A DNA stretch of 64,000 bases, from the NCBI RefSeq assembly GCF_027594825.1, contig NZ_CP088930.1, positions 4,525,019 through 4,589,018 on the forward strand. Direction: 5' to 3'. The notes under the pieces are model-generated. The model was given only the letters and a program-made list of their open reading frames with translations. It did no database searches and had not been told where the DNA came from. This document shows, piece after piece, positions 18,968 to 27,852 of this stretch (position 1 is its first letter; each line of letters begins with the position of its first letter). A program made the translations under genes and the position numbers. The stretch comes from Serratia liquefaciens. GTDB lineage: Bacteria; Pseudomonadota; Gammaproteobacteria; Enterobacterales; Enterobacteriaceae.

Positions 18968-19438
18968 ATGGTTCAGACAATGTGGCTGCAGCGCTTTAAG
19001 CGCTCGAACTGGGACGTGGCCTTTATGCGGCTGGCGCTGGTGGTGATCTTCGCCGCTTTCGGCTATGCCAAGTGGTTTGATTATGAAGCGCAGGGGCTGG
19101 TGCCTCTGATTGGTAATAGCCCGCTGCTGGCCTGGATGCACGATGTGTTTGGCATTCGCGGTGCCAGTTATGCGTTAGGGGCTGCCGAGTGGAGCTTTGG
19201 TCTTTTGCTGCTGGCCGGTTTTTGGTCGCGACGTTTGGGGCTATTGGGGGCGGTGGGATCGACGCTGACTTATCTGACGACCCTGACGCTGATCTTCTCC
19301 ACGCCGGGTGCCTGGGAAGCTTCGGCCGGTGGCTTTCCGGCGATGGGCGGAGCCACCAGCTTTCTGCTAAAGGATCTGGTGTTATTGGCGGGGTCGATAC
19401 TGCTGCTAAAAGCCGACTTGCCTGACGATATGTCGTAA
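18968..19438 (+). CDS. DUF417 / RclC (YkgB)-like inner-membrane protein
   Basis: A 156-residue protein with about four membrane helices. The phrases ANxxFxxxG-K-F-YEA near the N-terminus (IFAAFGYAKWFDYEAQG), TYLTTLTLIFSTPGAWE and GFPAMGGATSFLLKDLVLLAGS match the DUF417 family, which includes E. coli RclC (YkgB), part of the reactive-chlorine-resistance locus; DoxX-type proteins are a more distant alternative. It is the last gene of cassette B, 69 bp after the Met-rich gene, and is followed by a strong terminator. The family membership supports a role in oxidant defence, which remains inference. Confidence 0.8.
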   Translation: MVQTMWLQRFKRSNWDVAFMRLALVVIFAAFGYAKWFDYEAQGLVPLIGNSPLLAWMHDVFGIRGASYALGAAEWSFGLLLLAGFWSRRLGLLGAVGSTLTYLTTLTLIFSTPGAWEASAGGFPAMGGATSFLLKDLVLLAGSILLLKADLPDDMS

Positions 19439-19470
19439 AAAAGGGCGCAGTTTTTAAACTGCGCCCTTTG
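19437..19470. terminator. Bidirectional terminator between the DUF417 gene and betT
   Basis: AAGGGCGCAGTTT and AAACTGCGCCCTT form a near-perfect inverted repeat (19441-19468) flanked by A and T runs. It serves the convergent genes on both sides. Confidence 0.85.
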
Positions 19471-19485
19471 TCCGTGTTGGACGGA

Positions 19486-21525
19486 TCACATATCCGGGAA
19501 GGTCAGGGTATTGCCCGGCGCCTCACGGTGGATATGCACAAAGTTCAGGTGTTTCTCATACTGATCGAGAATATCGCCGATCACCTGCTCTTTGCTGTAA
19601 TCCATCAGGTCATTGCCCTGGGTACCTTCCATCAGGAAGGTTTCCAACCGGTAGTAGTGCGACTTGCCGGAGCGGGCGCGATAGGTAAAGCCCGGCACCG
19701 AATATCGCTGTGGCCAGATCTGGTAGATGAAGTTCTGCTCTTCGCCCAGATGCACCAGCAGCTCCAGATGGCTCAAGCGCTCATCTTCGGTCGGCGGCAC
19801 CTCACTGAATTCCACTTTGGCACCGCGCAGTTCCAGCTCACGCGCCACTTCTTGCATCGCCGGTCGGCAACGGGTATCCAACATTTTCTGCGTGTATTGA
19901 GTGCCAGGGTAATTCATCACCCGCGACAGCCGCTGTTTCCAGTTAAGCACGTCATTGCTGGACACCGGCATTGGCGCGCTGGTGTTCAGCGCGCTGGCCT
20001 TGCGGTAATCCTCTACCCGCAGCGATTTATACAGACCGGCCATCACGAAGAAGATCACAAAGCTGAATGGCAGGCCCATGATCACCGTGGTTTTTTGCAG
20101 CGCGGGCACGCCGTCGGTCATCAGCATGCCGATGGTCAGCAGGCCAATGGTTATCGACCAGAAAATTCGCAGCCAGTTGGGCGCATCGTTGTTGATGTCG
20201 CTCAGACGCGAGGTGAAGTTACCCAGCACCAGCGAACCGGAGTCCGCCGACGTAACGTAGAACAGCAGGCCGGTGATGGTCGCCACCGAGGCGCTGAAGG
20301 TGAAGCCCGGATACTGTGCCAGCAGGCTGTAGAAACCACGTTCCGGATACTGCATCACTTCCTGCGCGAAAGCGGCATTGCCGTGAATGATCTGGTAAAG
20401 CGCGCTGTTGCCGAAAATCGACAGCCACAGCAGGGTGAACACGAAAGGAATAATCAGCGTACCGACCACAAACTGACGGATGGTGCGCCCACGCGAAATG
20501 CGCGCCAGGAACAGGCCGACAAAAGGTGCCCAGGCTACCCACCAGGCCCAGAAGAACAGGGTCCAGTTGTTCATCCACTCTACCGGCCGGTCGAAGGCGA
20601 AGCTGTTAAGGGTCATCCCCATAAAGCGGTTAACGTAATCGCCGACGTTGAGCACCAGCGCATTGAGCAGGAACTCGGTATCGCCGAAGAACAGCACGAA
20701 CATGATCAGCCCCAACGCCAACAGTACGTTGAGCTCCGACAGAATGCGGATGCCTTTGTTGACGCCCGAGGTCACAGAAATGGTCGCCATGATCACCGAA
20801 AGCAGGATCAGCGCGGCCTGAACCGTCAGGTTTTCCGGAATGTGGAACAGCACTTTCAGCCCGTAGTTTAACTGCACCACGCCAATACCCAGCGTGGTGG
20901 CGATGCCGAAGATGGTGCCCAGCACGGCCGCAATGTCTACGCTGTGGCCGATCGGGCCGTTGATGCGTTTGCCAAAAATCGGGTAGAGCGCCGAACGGAT
21001 GGTCAACGGCAGGTTATAGCGGTAGCTGAAGTAGCCGAGGGCGATGCCCATCAGCGCATACATCGACCAGCCGGTCAGGCCGTAGTGGAACAGCGTCCAC
21101 ACCATGGCCTGGCGGGCGGCTTCCATCGTCTGGCCCTGGCCTTCCGGTGGCATCATATATTGCGTCACCGGTTCGGCGACCGAGAAGAACATCAGATCGA
21201 TGCCGATGCCGGCGGCGAACAGCATCGCTGCCCAGCTCATCAGGCTGAATTCGGGTTTCGACTGTTCTGGCCCGAGCTTGATCGAACCGAAGCGCGAAGC
21301 GGCGATAAACACCACAAATACGATGTACAGGGTTGCGGCCAGCAGGTAATACCAGCCGAAGGTGGTTGAAACCCAATTCAGGGTGCGGGTGATCCATCGC
21401 CCGGAGAAATCGGTAAAAAAGATGGTCATCAGCGAGAAGGCCAGGATCAGCCCCGCTGAGGTAAAGAAAACCACCGGATTAAGGCCATCCTGTTGTGGTT
21501 TTGAGGAGGTTTCGCGTGTTGTCAT
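19486..21525 (-). CDS. betT: High-affinity choline transporter BetT
   Basis: A 679-residue BCCT-family transporter with 12 predicted helices and a long cytoplasmic C-terminal tail used in osmotic regulation. It follows E. coli BetT (677) closely: NPVVFFTSAGLILAFSLMTI at the start, GIDLMFFSVAEPVTQYM, WTLFFWAWWVAWAPFVGLFLARISRGRTIR, and the C-terminal NFVHIHREAPG. I start at 21525, where AGAGGA precedes the ATG; a longer reading adds 35 unrelated residues. It imports choline by proton symport for conversion to betaine by BetA/BetB, and is divergent from betIBA. Confidence 0.96.
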   Translation of the reverse strand: MTTRETSSKPQQDGLNPVVFFTSAGLILAFSLMTIFFTDFSGRWITRTLNWVSTTFGWYYLLAATLYIVFVVFIAASRFGSIKLGPEQSKPEFSLMSWAAMLFAAGIGIDLMFFSVAEPVTQYMMPPEGQGQTMEAARQAMVWTLFHYGLTGWSMYALMGIALGYFSYRYNLPLTIRSALYPIFGKRINGPIGHSVDIAAVLGTIFGIATTLGIGVVQLNYGLKVLFHIPENLTVQAALILLSVIMATISVTSGVNKGIRILSELNVLLALGLIMFVLFFGDTEFLLNALVLNVGDYVNRFMGMTLNSFAFDRPVEWMNNWTLFFWAWWVAWAPFVGLFLARISRGRTIRQFVVGTLIIPFVFTLLWLSIFGNSALYQIIHGNAAFAQEVMQYPERGFYSLLAQYPGFTFSASVATITGLLFYVTSADSGSLVLGNFTSRLSDINNDAPNWLRIFWSITIGLLTIGMLMTDGVPALQKTTVIMGLPFSFVIFFVMAGLYKSLRVEDYRKASALNTSAPMPVSSNDVLNWKQRLSRVMNYPGTQYTQKMLDTRCRPAMQEVARELELRGAKVEFSEVPPTEDERLSHLELLVHLGEEQNFIYQIWPQRYSVPGFTYRARSGKSHYYRLETFLMEGTQGNDLMDYSKEQVIGDILDQYEKHLNFVHIHREAPGNTLTFPDM

Positions 21526-21817
21526 CGTCTTCCTCTGTTTTTTAACAACTGAGTAAAATCGTGCCCACACACCAGCCTGAACGGACGCATCGGCGCCGTC
21601 CGGAAAAGTGCGGATATAAAGCCGCGGCAATCGCTATTCTGCTTGCCAAAGATTGCCGCTTTGCTTGTTAACGAAACGGAAAATCGTCTCGTGGTGGGAA
21701 CCGCTTACAGACACTGATTTTGGTCAGATTCGTTAAATACCTCACAAAAATCAGCCAGTTCCACAACCGAAAAGTACATATTTGTAACCAAGCGGTAATA
21801 AAATATATGCAATTTTT

Positions 21818-21831
21818 ATTGAACGTTCAAT
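21818..21831. promoter_or_regulatory. BetI-type operator in the betT-betI gap
   Basis: ATTGAACGTTCAAT is a perfect 14-bp palindrome in the 413-bp gap between divergent betT and betI. As I recall, the E. coli BetI site in the same position contains this TTGAACGTTCAA core. Choline binding to BetI would release it. The rest of the gap (21526-21938) holds no gene. Confidence 0.8.
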
Positions 21832-21938
21832 CAAAAAAAAGTTTAATGGTGAGCATGAAGACCAAGTTCAGCAGGTGAAAAGGCCATGAAATTACACCGC
21901 TGAGACGAGGCCGAAGTCGGTTTTGTGAGAGTCGAATT

Positions 21939-22535
21939 ATGCCAAAGGTAGGAATGCAGCCAATCAGAAGGCAGCAGTTGATAGATGCCACGCTGGCCGC
22001 GGTGAACGAAGTGGGAATGCATGACGCCACCATCGCGCAGATAGCGCGGCGGGCCGGGGTTTCCAACGGCATCATCAGCCATTATTTCAAGGACAAGAAC
22101 GGCCTGCTGGAAGCCACTATGCGCTATTTGATTAGCCATCTGGGCGAGGCGGTGAAGCTGCGGCTGCAGGCGTTGAGCGACCAGAGCCCGGCATCACGGC
22201 TGCAGGCGATCGTCGCCGGTAACTTCGACGACAGCCAGATCAACAGCGCGGCGATGAAAACCTGGCTGGCGTTTTGGGCCAGCAGCTTGCACCAGCCGCA
22301 GCTTAATCGGCTGCAACAGGTGAACGGCCGTCGGCTGTATTCCAACCTGTGTGCCGAATTTAGCCGCCAATTGCCCAAGGCGCAGGCGCGACTGGCAGCC
22401 AAAGGATTGGCGGCACTGATTGACGGCCTGTGGCTGCGCAGTGCGTTGCGCGGCGCGGCGTTCAACCAGGCGCAGGCGATCGCGCTCACGACCGAATACA
22501 TTACGTTTCAACTCCGGGGGCAAACGCCACCCTGA
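21939..22535 (+). CDS. betI: Choline-responsive TetR-family repressor BetI
   Basis: A 198-residue TetR-type repressor. The N-terminal helix-turn-helix (about 10-55) reads [27 protein letters not shown] and [11 protein letters not shown], characteristic of BetI. It represses betT and betIBA until choline is present. First gene of the betIBA operon, with the betB start 20 bp after its stop. Confidence 0.95.
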   Translation: MPKVGMQPIRRQQLIDATLAAVNEVGMHDATIAQIARRAGVSNGIISHYFKDKNGLLEATMRYLISHLGEAVKLRLQALSDQSPASRLQAIVAGNFDDSQINSAAMKTWLAFWASSLHQPQLNRLQQVNGRRLYSNLCAEFSRQLPKAQARLAAKGLAALIDGLWLRSALRGAAFNQAQAIALTTEYITFQLRGQTPP

Positions 22536-22555
22536 GGACAACCCAAGGAGAACCT

Positions 22556-24028
22556 ATGTCCCGTTTTGGCTTACAGAAGCTCTATATTAATGGTGCCTAT
22601 GTAGACAGTACCGATGGAAAAACTTTCAACGCGGTGAACCCGGCGAACGGCGAAGTGCTTGCCGAGATCCAGTCCGCCAGCGCTGAAGACGTCAACCGTG
22701 CGGTGGCCAGTGCAGCCAGCGGACAGAAAGTGTGGGCGGCGATGACGGCGATGGAACGTTCTCGTATTCTGCGCCGTGCGGTGGATATTCTGCGCGAACG
22801 CAACGACGAACTGGCCGCGCTGGAAACCCTGGATACCGGCAAGGCCATGTCGGAAACCACGGCGGTGGATATCGTTACCGGTGCCGACGTACTGGAATAT
22901 TATGCGGGTCTGATCCCGGCGATCGAAGGCCAGCAGATCCCGCTGCGTGACAGCGCCTTTGTTTATACCCGTCGTGAGCCCCTGGGCGTGGTGGCCGGTA
23001 TTGGCGCCTGGAACTACCCGATCCAGATTGCCCTGTGGAAATCCGCACCGGCGCTGGCGGCAGGCAACGCGATGATCTTCAAACCCAGTGAAGTCACCTC
23101 CCTGACGGCGCTGAAGCTGGCGGAAATTTACACCGAAGCCGGTTTGCCGGACGGCGTGTTCAACGTGGTCACCGGCAGCGGCGCAGAAGTCGGCCAGTAC
23201 CTGACCGATCACCCGGGCATTGCCAAGGTATCCTTCACCGGCGGTGTGAAAACCGGCAAGAAAGTGATGGCCAATGCCTCCGGTTCGACGCTGAAAGAAG
23301 TCACCATGGAACTCGGCGGCAAATCCCCGCTGATTATTTTTGACGACGCCTGCCTGGATCGCGCCGCCGATATCGCCATGATGGCCAACTTCTACAGCTC
23401 CGGCCAGGTGTGCACCAACGGGACCCGGGTATTTGTCCCCGCAGCGTTGCAGGCGGAGTTCGAAGCCAAAATCCTCGAGCGCGTTAAGCGCATTCGCCTG
23501 GGGGATCCTACCGATCCACAAACCAACTTTGGACCGCTGGTCAGTTTCGCGCATATGGAGTCGGTATTACGCTTCATCGAAAGCGGCAAGAAAAGCGGTG
23601 CTCGCCTTTTGTGCGGCGGCGAACGTGTGACTGAGGGTGAATACGCCAAAGGGGCCTATGTGGCGCCGACGGTATTTACCGACTGCGATGATGAGATGGA
23701 GATCGTGCGCGAAGAGATCTTTGGGCCGGTCATGAGCATTCTCACTTACCACAGCGAAGAAGAAGTGGTACGCCGTGCGAACGACACCACCTTCGGCCTG
23801 GCTGCCGGGTTGGTGACCAATGATCTGACCCGGGCACATCGGGTAATCCACCAGTTGGAGGCCGGCATTTGCTGGATCAACACCTGGGGTGAATCCGCGC
23901 CGGAAATGCCGGTCGGCGGGTATAAGCAGTCTGGCGTCGGCCGTGAAAATGGCCTCAGCACGCTGGAACATTACACCCAGATCAAATCGGTGCAAGTCGA
24001 GCTGGGCGAATATATTTCCATCTTTTAA
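22556..24028 (+). CDS. betB: Betaine aldehyde dehydrogenase BetB
   Basis: A 490-residue NAD(P)-dependent aldehyde dehydrogenase, the exact length of E. coli BetB. It shows the ALDH motifs [10 protein letters not shown] (catalytic Glu) and [14 protein letters not shown] (catalytic Cys), and [13 protein letters not shown] near the C-terminus. It oxidises betaine aldehyde to glycine betaine. The ATG at 22556 follows AAGGAG. An ERIC element separates it from betA. Confidence 0.96.
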   Translation: MSRFGLQKLYINGAYVDSTDGKTFNAVNPANGEVLAEIQSASAEDVNRAVASAASGQKVWAAMTAMERSRILRRAVDILRERNDELAALETLDTGKAMSETTAVDIVTGADVLEYYAGLIPAIEGQQIPLRDSAFVYTRREPLGVVAGIGAWNYPIQIALWKSAPALAAGNAMIFKPSEVTSLTALKLAEIYTEAGLPDGVFNVVTGSGAEVGQYLTDHPGIAKVSFTGGVKTGKKVMANASGSTLKEVTMELGGKSPLIIFDDACLDRAADIAMMANFYSSGQVCTNGTRVFVPAALQAEFEAKILERVKRIRLGDPTDPQTNFGPLVSFAHMESVLRFIESGKKSGARLLCGGERVTEGEYAKGAYVAPTVFTDCDDEMEIVREEIFGPVMSILTYHSEEEVVRRANDTTFGLAAGLVTNDLTRAHRVIHQLEAGICWINTWGESAPEMPVGGYKQSGVGRENGLSTLEHYTQIKSVQVELGEYISIF

Positions 24029-24029
24029 A

Positions 24030-24156
24030 TATCCCCGTCGTCTTTCAAGCTACAGCGTTGTTGGCTGCGAACGCGGACCCCAGTCACTTACTTGAGTAAG
24101 CTCCTGGGGTTCCACGCTCTTGCCGCCTAGCTGTAACTCGAAATCCATAGGGGATA
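24030..24156. repeat. ERIC element (127 bp) between betB and betA
   Basis: A full-length ERIC (intergenic repeat unit): terminal inverted repeats TATCCCC ... GGGGATA exactly 127 bp apart, and the central CCCCAGTCACTTACTTGAGT / AAGCTCCTGGGG palindrome typical of ERIC. It lies inside the betIBA operon, so it will be transcribed and can fold into a long hairpin affecting betA expression or mRNA stability. Confidence 0.92.
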
Positions 24157-24252
24157 ATCCTTTTTTGCATCCAAAACTGCATTGATATATTCAGCATGCG
24201 GTATTCAAGCCATTCGCTTTATTCAGGCATCTCTATATTAAGGAGATAATGT

Positions 24253-25920
24253 ATGGAATACGATTACATCATTATCGGTGCCGGCTCAGCCGGTAACGTT
24301 TTAGCTACCCGTTTAACCGAAGACGCTGACGTTAGCGTATTGCTGCTGGAAGCCGGCGGCCCGGATTATCGGATGGATTTTCGCACCCAGATGCCGGCCG
24401 CGCTGGCATTCCCGCTGCAAGGCCGCCGTTACAACTGGGCGTATGAAACCGATCCTGAACCGCATATGAACAACCGCCGCATGGAGTGCGGCCGGGGTAA
24501 GGGGCTGGGTGGCTCATCACTGATTAACGGCATGTGCTACATCCGCGGCAACGCGATGGACTTCGACAACTGGGCAAAAGCACCGGGGTTGGAAGACTGG
24601 AGCTACCTGGACTGCCTGCCGTATTTCCGCAAGGCGGAAACCCGCGATATCGGGCCGAACGATTTTCACGGCGGTGACGGCCCGGTCAGCGTAACCACGC
24701 CGAAAGCCGGCAATAATGAATTGTTCCACGCAATGGTGGAGGCCGGTGTGCAGGCGGGTTATCCGCGTACTGATGACCTGAACGGCTACCAGCAGGAAGG
24801 CTTTGGTCCGATGGATCGCACGGTCACGCCGAAAGGTCGCCGCGCCAGCACCGCGCGCGGGTATCTGGATCAGGCTCGTTCCCGTTCCAACCTGAAGATT
24901 GTGACTCACGCGTTGACCGACCGCATCCGTTTCGAAGGTAAGCGCGCGGTGGGCGTTGACTACTTGCAGGGCGAGAGTAACCAAATCACCAGCGCCCGTG
25001 CGCGTCGGGAAGTGTTGCTGTGTGCCGGGGCGATCGCCTCGCCGCAGATTTTGCAACGTTCCGGCGTTGGTCCGGCGTCGCTGCTGAACCGTCTGGACAT
25101 CGATCTGGTGCATGATCTGCCGGGCGTGGGCGAAAACTTGCAGGATCATCTGGAAATGTACCTGCAATACGCCTGTAAAAAGCCGGTGTCTCTGTACCCG
25201 GCATTGCAATGGTTCAACCAGCCAAAGATCGGCGCAGAATGGCTGTTCAACGGCACCGGCGTGGGCGCCAGCAACCAGTTTGAAGCCGGTGGCTTTATCC
25301 GCAGCCGCGAAGAGTTCGCCTGGCCGAACATTCAGTACCATTTCTTGCCGGTGGCGATTAACTACAACGGCAGCAACGCGGTGAAAGAGCACGGTTTCCA
25401 GGCACACGTCGGCTCGATGCGCTCCCCGAGCCGTGGTCGGGTGCAGGTGAAATCGAAGGATCCGCGCCAACATCCGAGCATCTTGTTCAACTATATGGCG
25501 ACCGAACAGGACTGGCAGGAGTTCCGCGACGCCATTCGCATTACGCGCGAAATCATGGCGCAGCCTGCGTTGGACGAGTATCGCGGTCGCGAGATAAGCC
25601 CGGGGCCAGAAGTGCAGACCGACGAACAGTTGGACGCTTTTGTGCGTGAGCATGCCGAAACCGCTTTCCATCCTTCCTGCTCATGCAAAATGGGCGAAGA
25701 CGAAATGGCGGTGGTGGATGGGCAAGGGCGAGTGCACGGTATGGAAGGTCTGCGGGTGGTGGACGCGTCCATTATGCCGCTGATCATTACCGGTAACCTG
25801 AACGCCACCACCATCATGATCGCCGAAAAAATTGCCGATCGCATCCGCCAACGTAAGCCGTTGCCGCGCAGTAACGCCGACTATTACGTGGCAGGCGACG
25901 CCCCGGCGCGTAAATCATAA
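24253..25920 (+). CDS. betA: Choline dehydrogenase BetA
   Basis: A 555-residue GMC-family flavoprotein. The FAD-binding motif is [20 protein letters not shown] (residues 4-23), the GMC signature is [18 protein letters not shown], and the C-terminal catalytic region has [12 protein letters not shown] and [16 protein letters not shown]. It oxidises choline to betaine aldehyde at the inner membrane. GGAGAT precedes the ATG. It is separated from betB by a 127-bp ERIC element, an unusual insertion within the operon. Confidence 0.96.
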   Translation: MEYDYIIIGAGSAGNVLATRLTEDADVSVLLLEAGGPDYRMDFRTQMPAALAFPLQGRRYNWAYETDPEPHMNNRRMECGRGKGLGGSSLINGMCYIRGNAMDFDNWAKAPGLEDWSYLDCLPYFRKAETRDIGPNDFHGGDGPVSVTTPKAGNNELFHAMVEAGVQAGYPRTDDLNGYQQEGFGPMDRTVTPKGRRASTARGYLDQARSRSNLKIVTHALTDRIRFEGKRAVGVDYLQGESNQITSARARREVLLCAGAIASPQILQRSGVGPASLLNRLDIDLVHDLPGVGENLQDHLEMYLQYACKKPVSLYPALQWFNQPKIGAEWLFNGTGVGASNQFEAGGFIRSREEFAWPNIQYHFLPVAINYNGSNAVKEHGFQAHVGSMRSPSRGRVQVKSKDPRQHPSILFNYMATEQDWQEFRDAIRITREIMAQPALDEYRGREISPGPEVQTDEQLDAFVREHAETAFHPSCSCKMGEDEMAVVDGQGRVHGMEGLRVVDASIMPLIITGNLNATTIMIAEKIADRIRQRKPLPRSNADYYVAGDAPARKS

Positions 25921-25925
25921 CCCAC

Positions 25926-26012
25926 ATGCCCTCTCGCCGCTGAGGGGGAGGGCCGCTGTAGCAAGCAACCCCCCTCCAATGTCCTTCCCCGAGGCGAGGG
26001 GGCAATTCATTC
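25926..26012. repeat. GC-rich imperfect inverted repeat between betA and the FMN protein gene
   Basis: GCCCTCTCGCC (about 25927-25938) is mirrored by GGCGAGGGGGC (about 25992-26002) with additional pairing between GGGGGAGGG and CCTTCCCC inside. It lies between convergent genes, so it may act as a terminator or be a small mobile repeat. A related phrase, CCCCTTCAATGAGGGGCGGG, occurs near 50096. Confidence 0.5.
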
Positions 26013-26049
26013 CCGTTATCTTTCACCTCACAAGGTACAAACGTACCCC

Positions 26050-27672
26050 TTAAGCCGGCAGGGCGATCGCCTGATCGAAACTGTTTGGCGTCGCCATGCG
26101 CCACATGCGCGCATAAAAATCGCTTTCGATCTCTTTTTCCAACAGCGCGCCAGGCTCCAGATAGTAGTAGATGTCGGCGTAGACCTTGATTTCGGTGGAG
26201 GTGATGCGACGCAGCATATGGTGCGAAGTCAGCTGCTCCGGGCGACTGACCCCTGCCGCCGCCAGCATTTCCGCCAGCGCTTTCACCGTATTTTGGTGGA
26301 AGTGATAAACGCGTTCGGCCTTGTTTGGCACCACCAGGGCTTTCTGTCGCAGCGGATCCTGGGTGGCGACCCCGGTAGGGCAGTGATTGGTATGGCAGCT
26401 TTGCGACTGAATGCAGCCGACGGCGAACATAAAACCACGGGCTGAGTTCACCCAGTCGGCACCCAGCACCAGTACGCTGGCGATATCGAAGGCGCTGATG
26501 ATTTTACCGCTGGCGCCAATCTTGATTTTGTCGCGCAGTCCGCAGCCGACCAGGGTGTTGTGGACGAACAACAGCCCTTCGCGCAGCGGCATACCCATAT
26601 AGTTGGACAGTTCGAGCGGTGCTGCGCCGGTCCCGCCTTCTTTGCCGTCCACTACAATAAAGTCCGGCAATATCTGGGTTTGCAACATCGCTTTGGCGAT
26701 GGCGACAAATTCCCACGGGTGGCCGATACAGAGTTTGAAGCCCACGGGTTTGCCACCGGACAGTTCGCGCAGCTGTTGGATGAAATGCATCATTTCTATT
26801 GGGGTGCTGAAGGCGCTGTGCGAGGCCGGAGAAATACAGTCGACCCCTTCAGGCACGCCGCGCGTCGCGGCGATTTCCGCATCCACTTTTTTTGCCGGCA
26901 AAATGCCGCCATGGCCGGGTTTGGCCCCCTGACTGAGTTTGATTTCAATCATTCTCACCTGCGGGTTTTTGGCCTGCTCAGCGAAGCGCTGCGGATCAAA
27001 ATGGCCGTCGGCAGTGCGACAGCCGAAGTAACCGCTGCCCAATTCCCAGACCAGATCGCCACCGTTTTCACGGTGATAACGGCTGATGCTGCCTTCGCCA
27101 GTGTCGTGATAGAAATTGCCTTTTGCCGCCCCAAGATTGAGGGCGCGAATGGCGTTGGCCGACAGGGCACCGAAGCTCATGGCGGAAATATTGAAAATAG
27201 ACGCGGAATACGGCTGGCTGCAGCCTGGACCGCCGATCGTCACGCGAAAGCTGGTGGGATCGGACACCTCGACCGGGCGCATGGAATGTCCGATGCATTC
27301 ATAACCGGTTTGATAAACGTCCAACTGGGTACCGAAGGGCTTGTCGCCCATCTCATTTTTGGCTCGTCGATAAACCAGCGTGCGTTGAGTTCGTGAAAAC
27401 GGGATCTGCGCGTTGTCTTCTTCCAGCAAATATTGGCGTATTTCCGGGCGGATAAATTCGAAGAAAAAGCGCAACCGACCGATGATCGGGTAGTTACGGC
27501 AAATCGCGTGGCGTTGCTGGGTCAGATCGTAAATCCCCAATGCGCTCAGACCACCAAAAACGATCGTCGGCAGCCAAAGCCAAGGGTGGTGCGGTAATAG
27601 CGTCAATGACGCCAGCGTCAGCAGAATGCTCAAGACAAGGCAGGTATAACGGCTGAATAACGATGACTTCAT
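26050..27672 (-). CDS. Membrane-anchored FMN-binding glutamate synthase-like protein
   Basis: A 540-residue protein with two N-terminal membrane helices (about 5-24 and 31-50), followed by a glutamate-synthase-type FMN-binding barrel. Recognisable parts are SAMSFGALSANAIRALNLGA, GEGSISRYH, KLSQGAKPGHGGILPAKK, DGKEGGTGAAP and a C-x5-C-x4-C cluster (CIQSQSCHTNHCPTG) like the 3Fe-4S motif of GltB. It lacks the glutamine amidotransferase domain and the C-terminal GXGXG domain, so it is not a full glutamate synthase. The ATG at 27672 follows AGGAGATG. The reaction is unknown in this subfamily. Single gene, convergent with betA. Confidence 0.85.
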   Translation of the reverse strand: MKSSLFSRYTCLVLSILLTLASLTLLPHHPWLWLPTIVFGGLSALGIYDLTQQRHAICRNYPIIGRLRFFFEFIRPEIRQYLLEEDNAQIPFSRTQRTLVYRRAKNEMGDKPFGTQLDVYQTGYECIGHSMRPVEVSDPTSFRVTIGGPGCSQPYSASIFNISAMSFGALSANAIRALNLGAAKGNFYHDTGEGSISRYHRENGGDLVWELGSGYFGCRTADGHFDPQRFAEQAKNPQVRMIEIKLSQGAKPGHGGILPAKKVDAEIAATRGVPEGVDCISPASHSAFSTPIEMMHFIQQLRELSGGKPVGFKLCIGHPWEFVAIAKAMLQTQILPDFIVVDGKEGGTGAAPLELSNYMGMPLREGLLFVHNTLVGCGLRDKIKIGASGKIISAFDIASVLVLGADWVNSARGFMFAVGCIQSQSCHTNHCPTGVATQDPLRQKALVVPNKAERVYHFHQNTVKALAEMLAAAGVSRPEQLTSHHMLRRITSTEIKVYADIYYYLEPGALLEKEIESDFYARMWRMATPNSFDQAIALPA

Positions 27673-27818
27673 AACATCTCCTGATGTTTTTATTCGTCCA
27701 GACGACATGGCTCGCGGAAGGATCCGCCGGTCGGATCCTAACCAATAGACAGGAGTGTTATGTGGCTGTTGCTGCTTTGTCGCTTATTGTTACATTAATT
27801 TAACGTTATGCGAGTGAC

Positions 27819-27842
27819 TCAGGCCGCCGGATGGCGGCCTGA
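27819..27842 (-). terminator. Hairpin downstream of the LuxR-type gene
   Basis: TCAGGCCGCC and GGCGGCCTGA form a perfect 10-bp stem with a 4-nt loop, just after the stop of the minus-strand LuxR-type gene. There is no T tract, so it may be a weak terminator or RNA-stabilising element. Confidence 0.55.
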
Positions 27843-27852
27843 GGGGGAAGGA

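Noticed and set aside
18968..19438. DoxX-family oxidoreductase subunit
   Set aside because: The motif order (STPGAWE, GFPAMGG, LLKDLVLLAG) fits DUF417/RclC better, although the two families look related.
19468..20871. 467-codon open frame antisense to betT
   Set aside because: Shadow of the GC-rich betT gene; low-complexity His/Gln/Arg composition.
24030..24156. Rho-independent terminator between betB and betA
   Set aside because: The element is a full 127-bp ERIC with matched ends and no T tract, so it is better described as a repeat.
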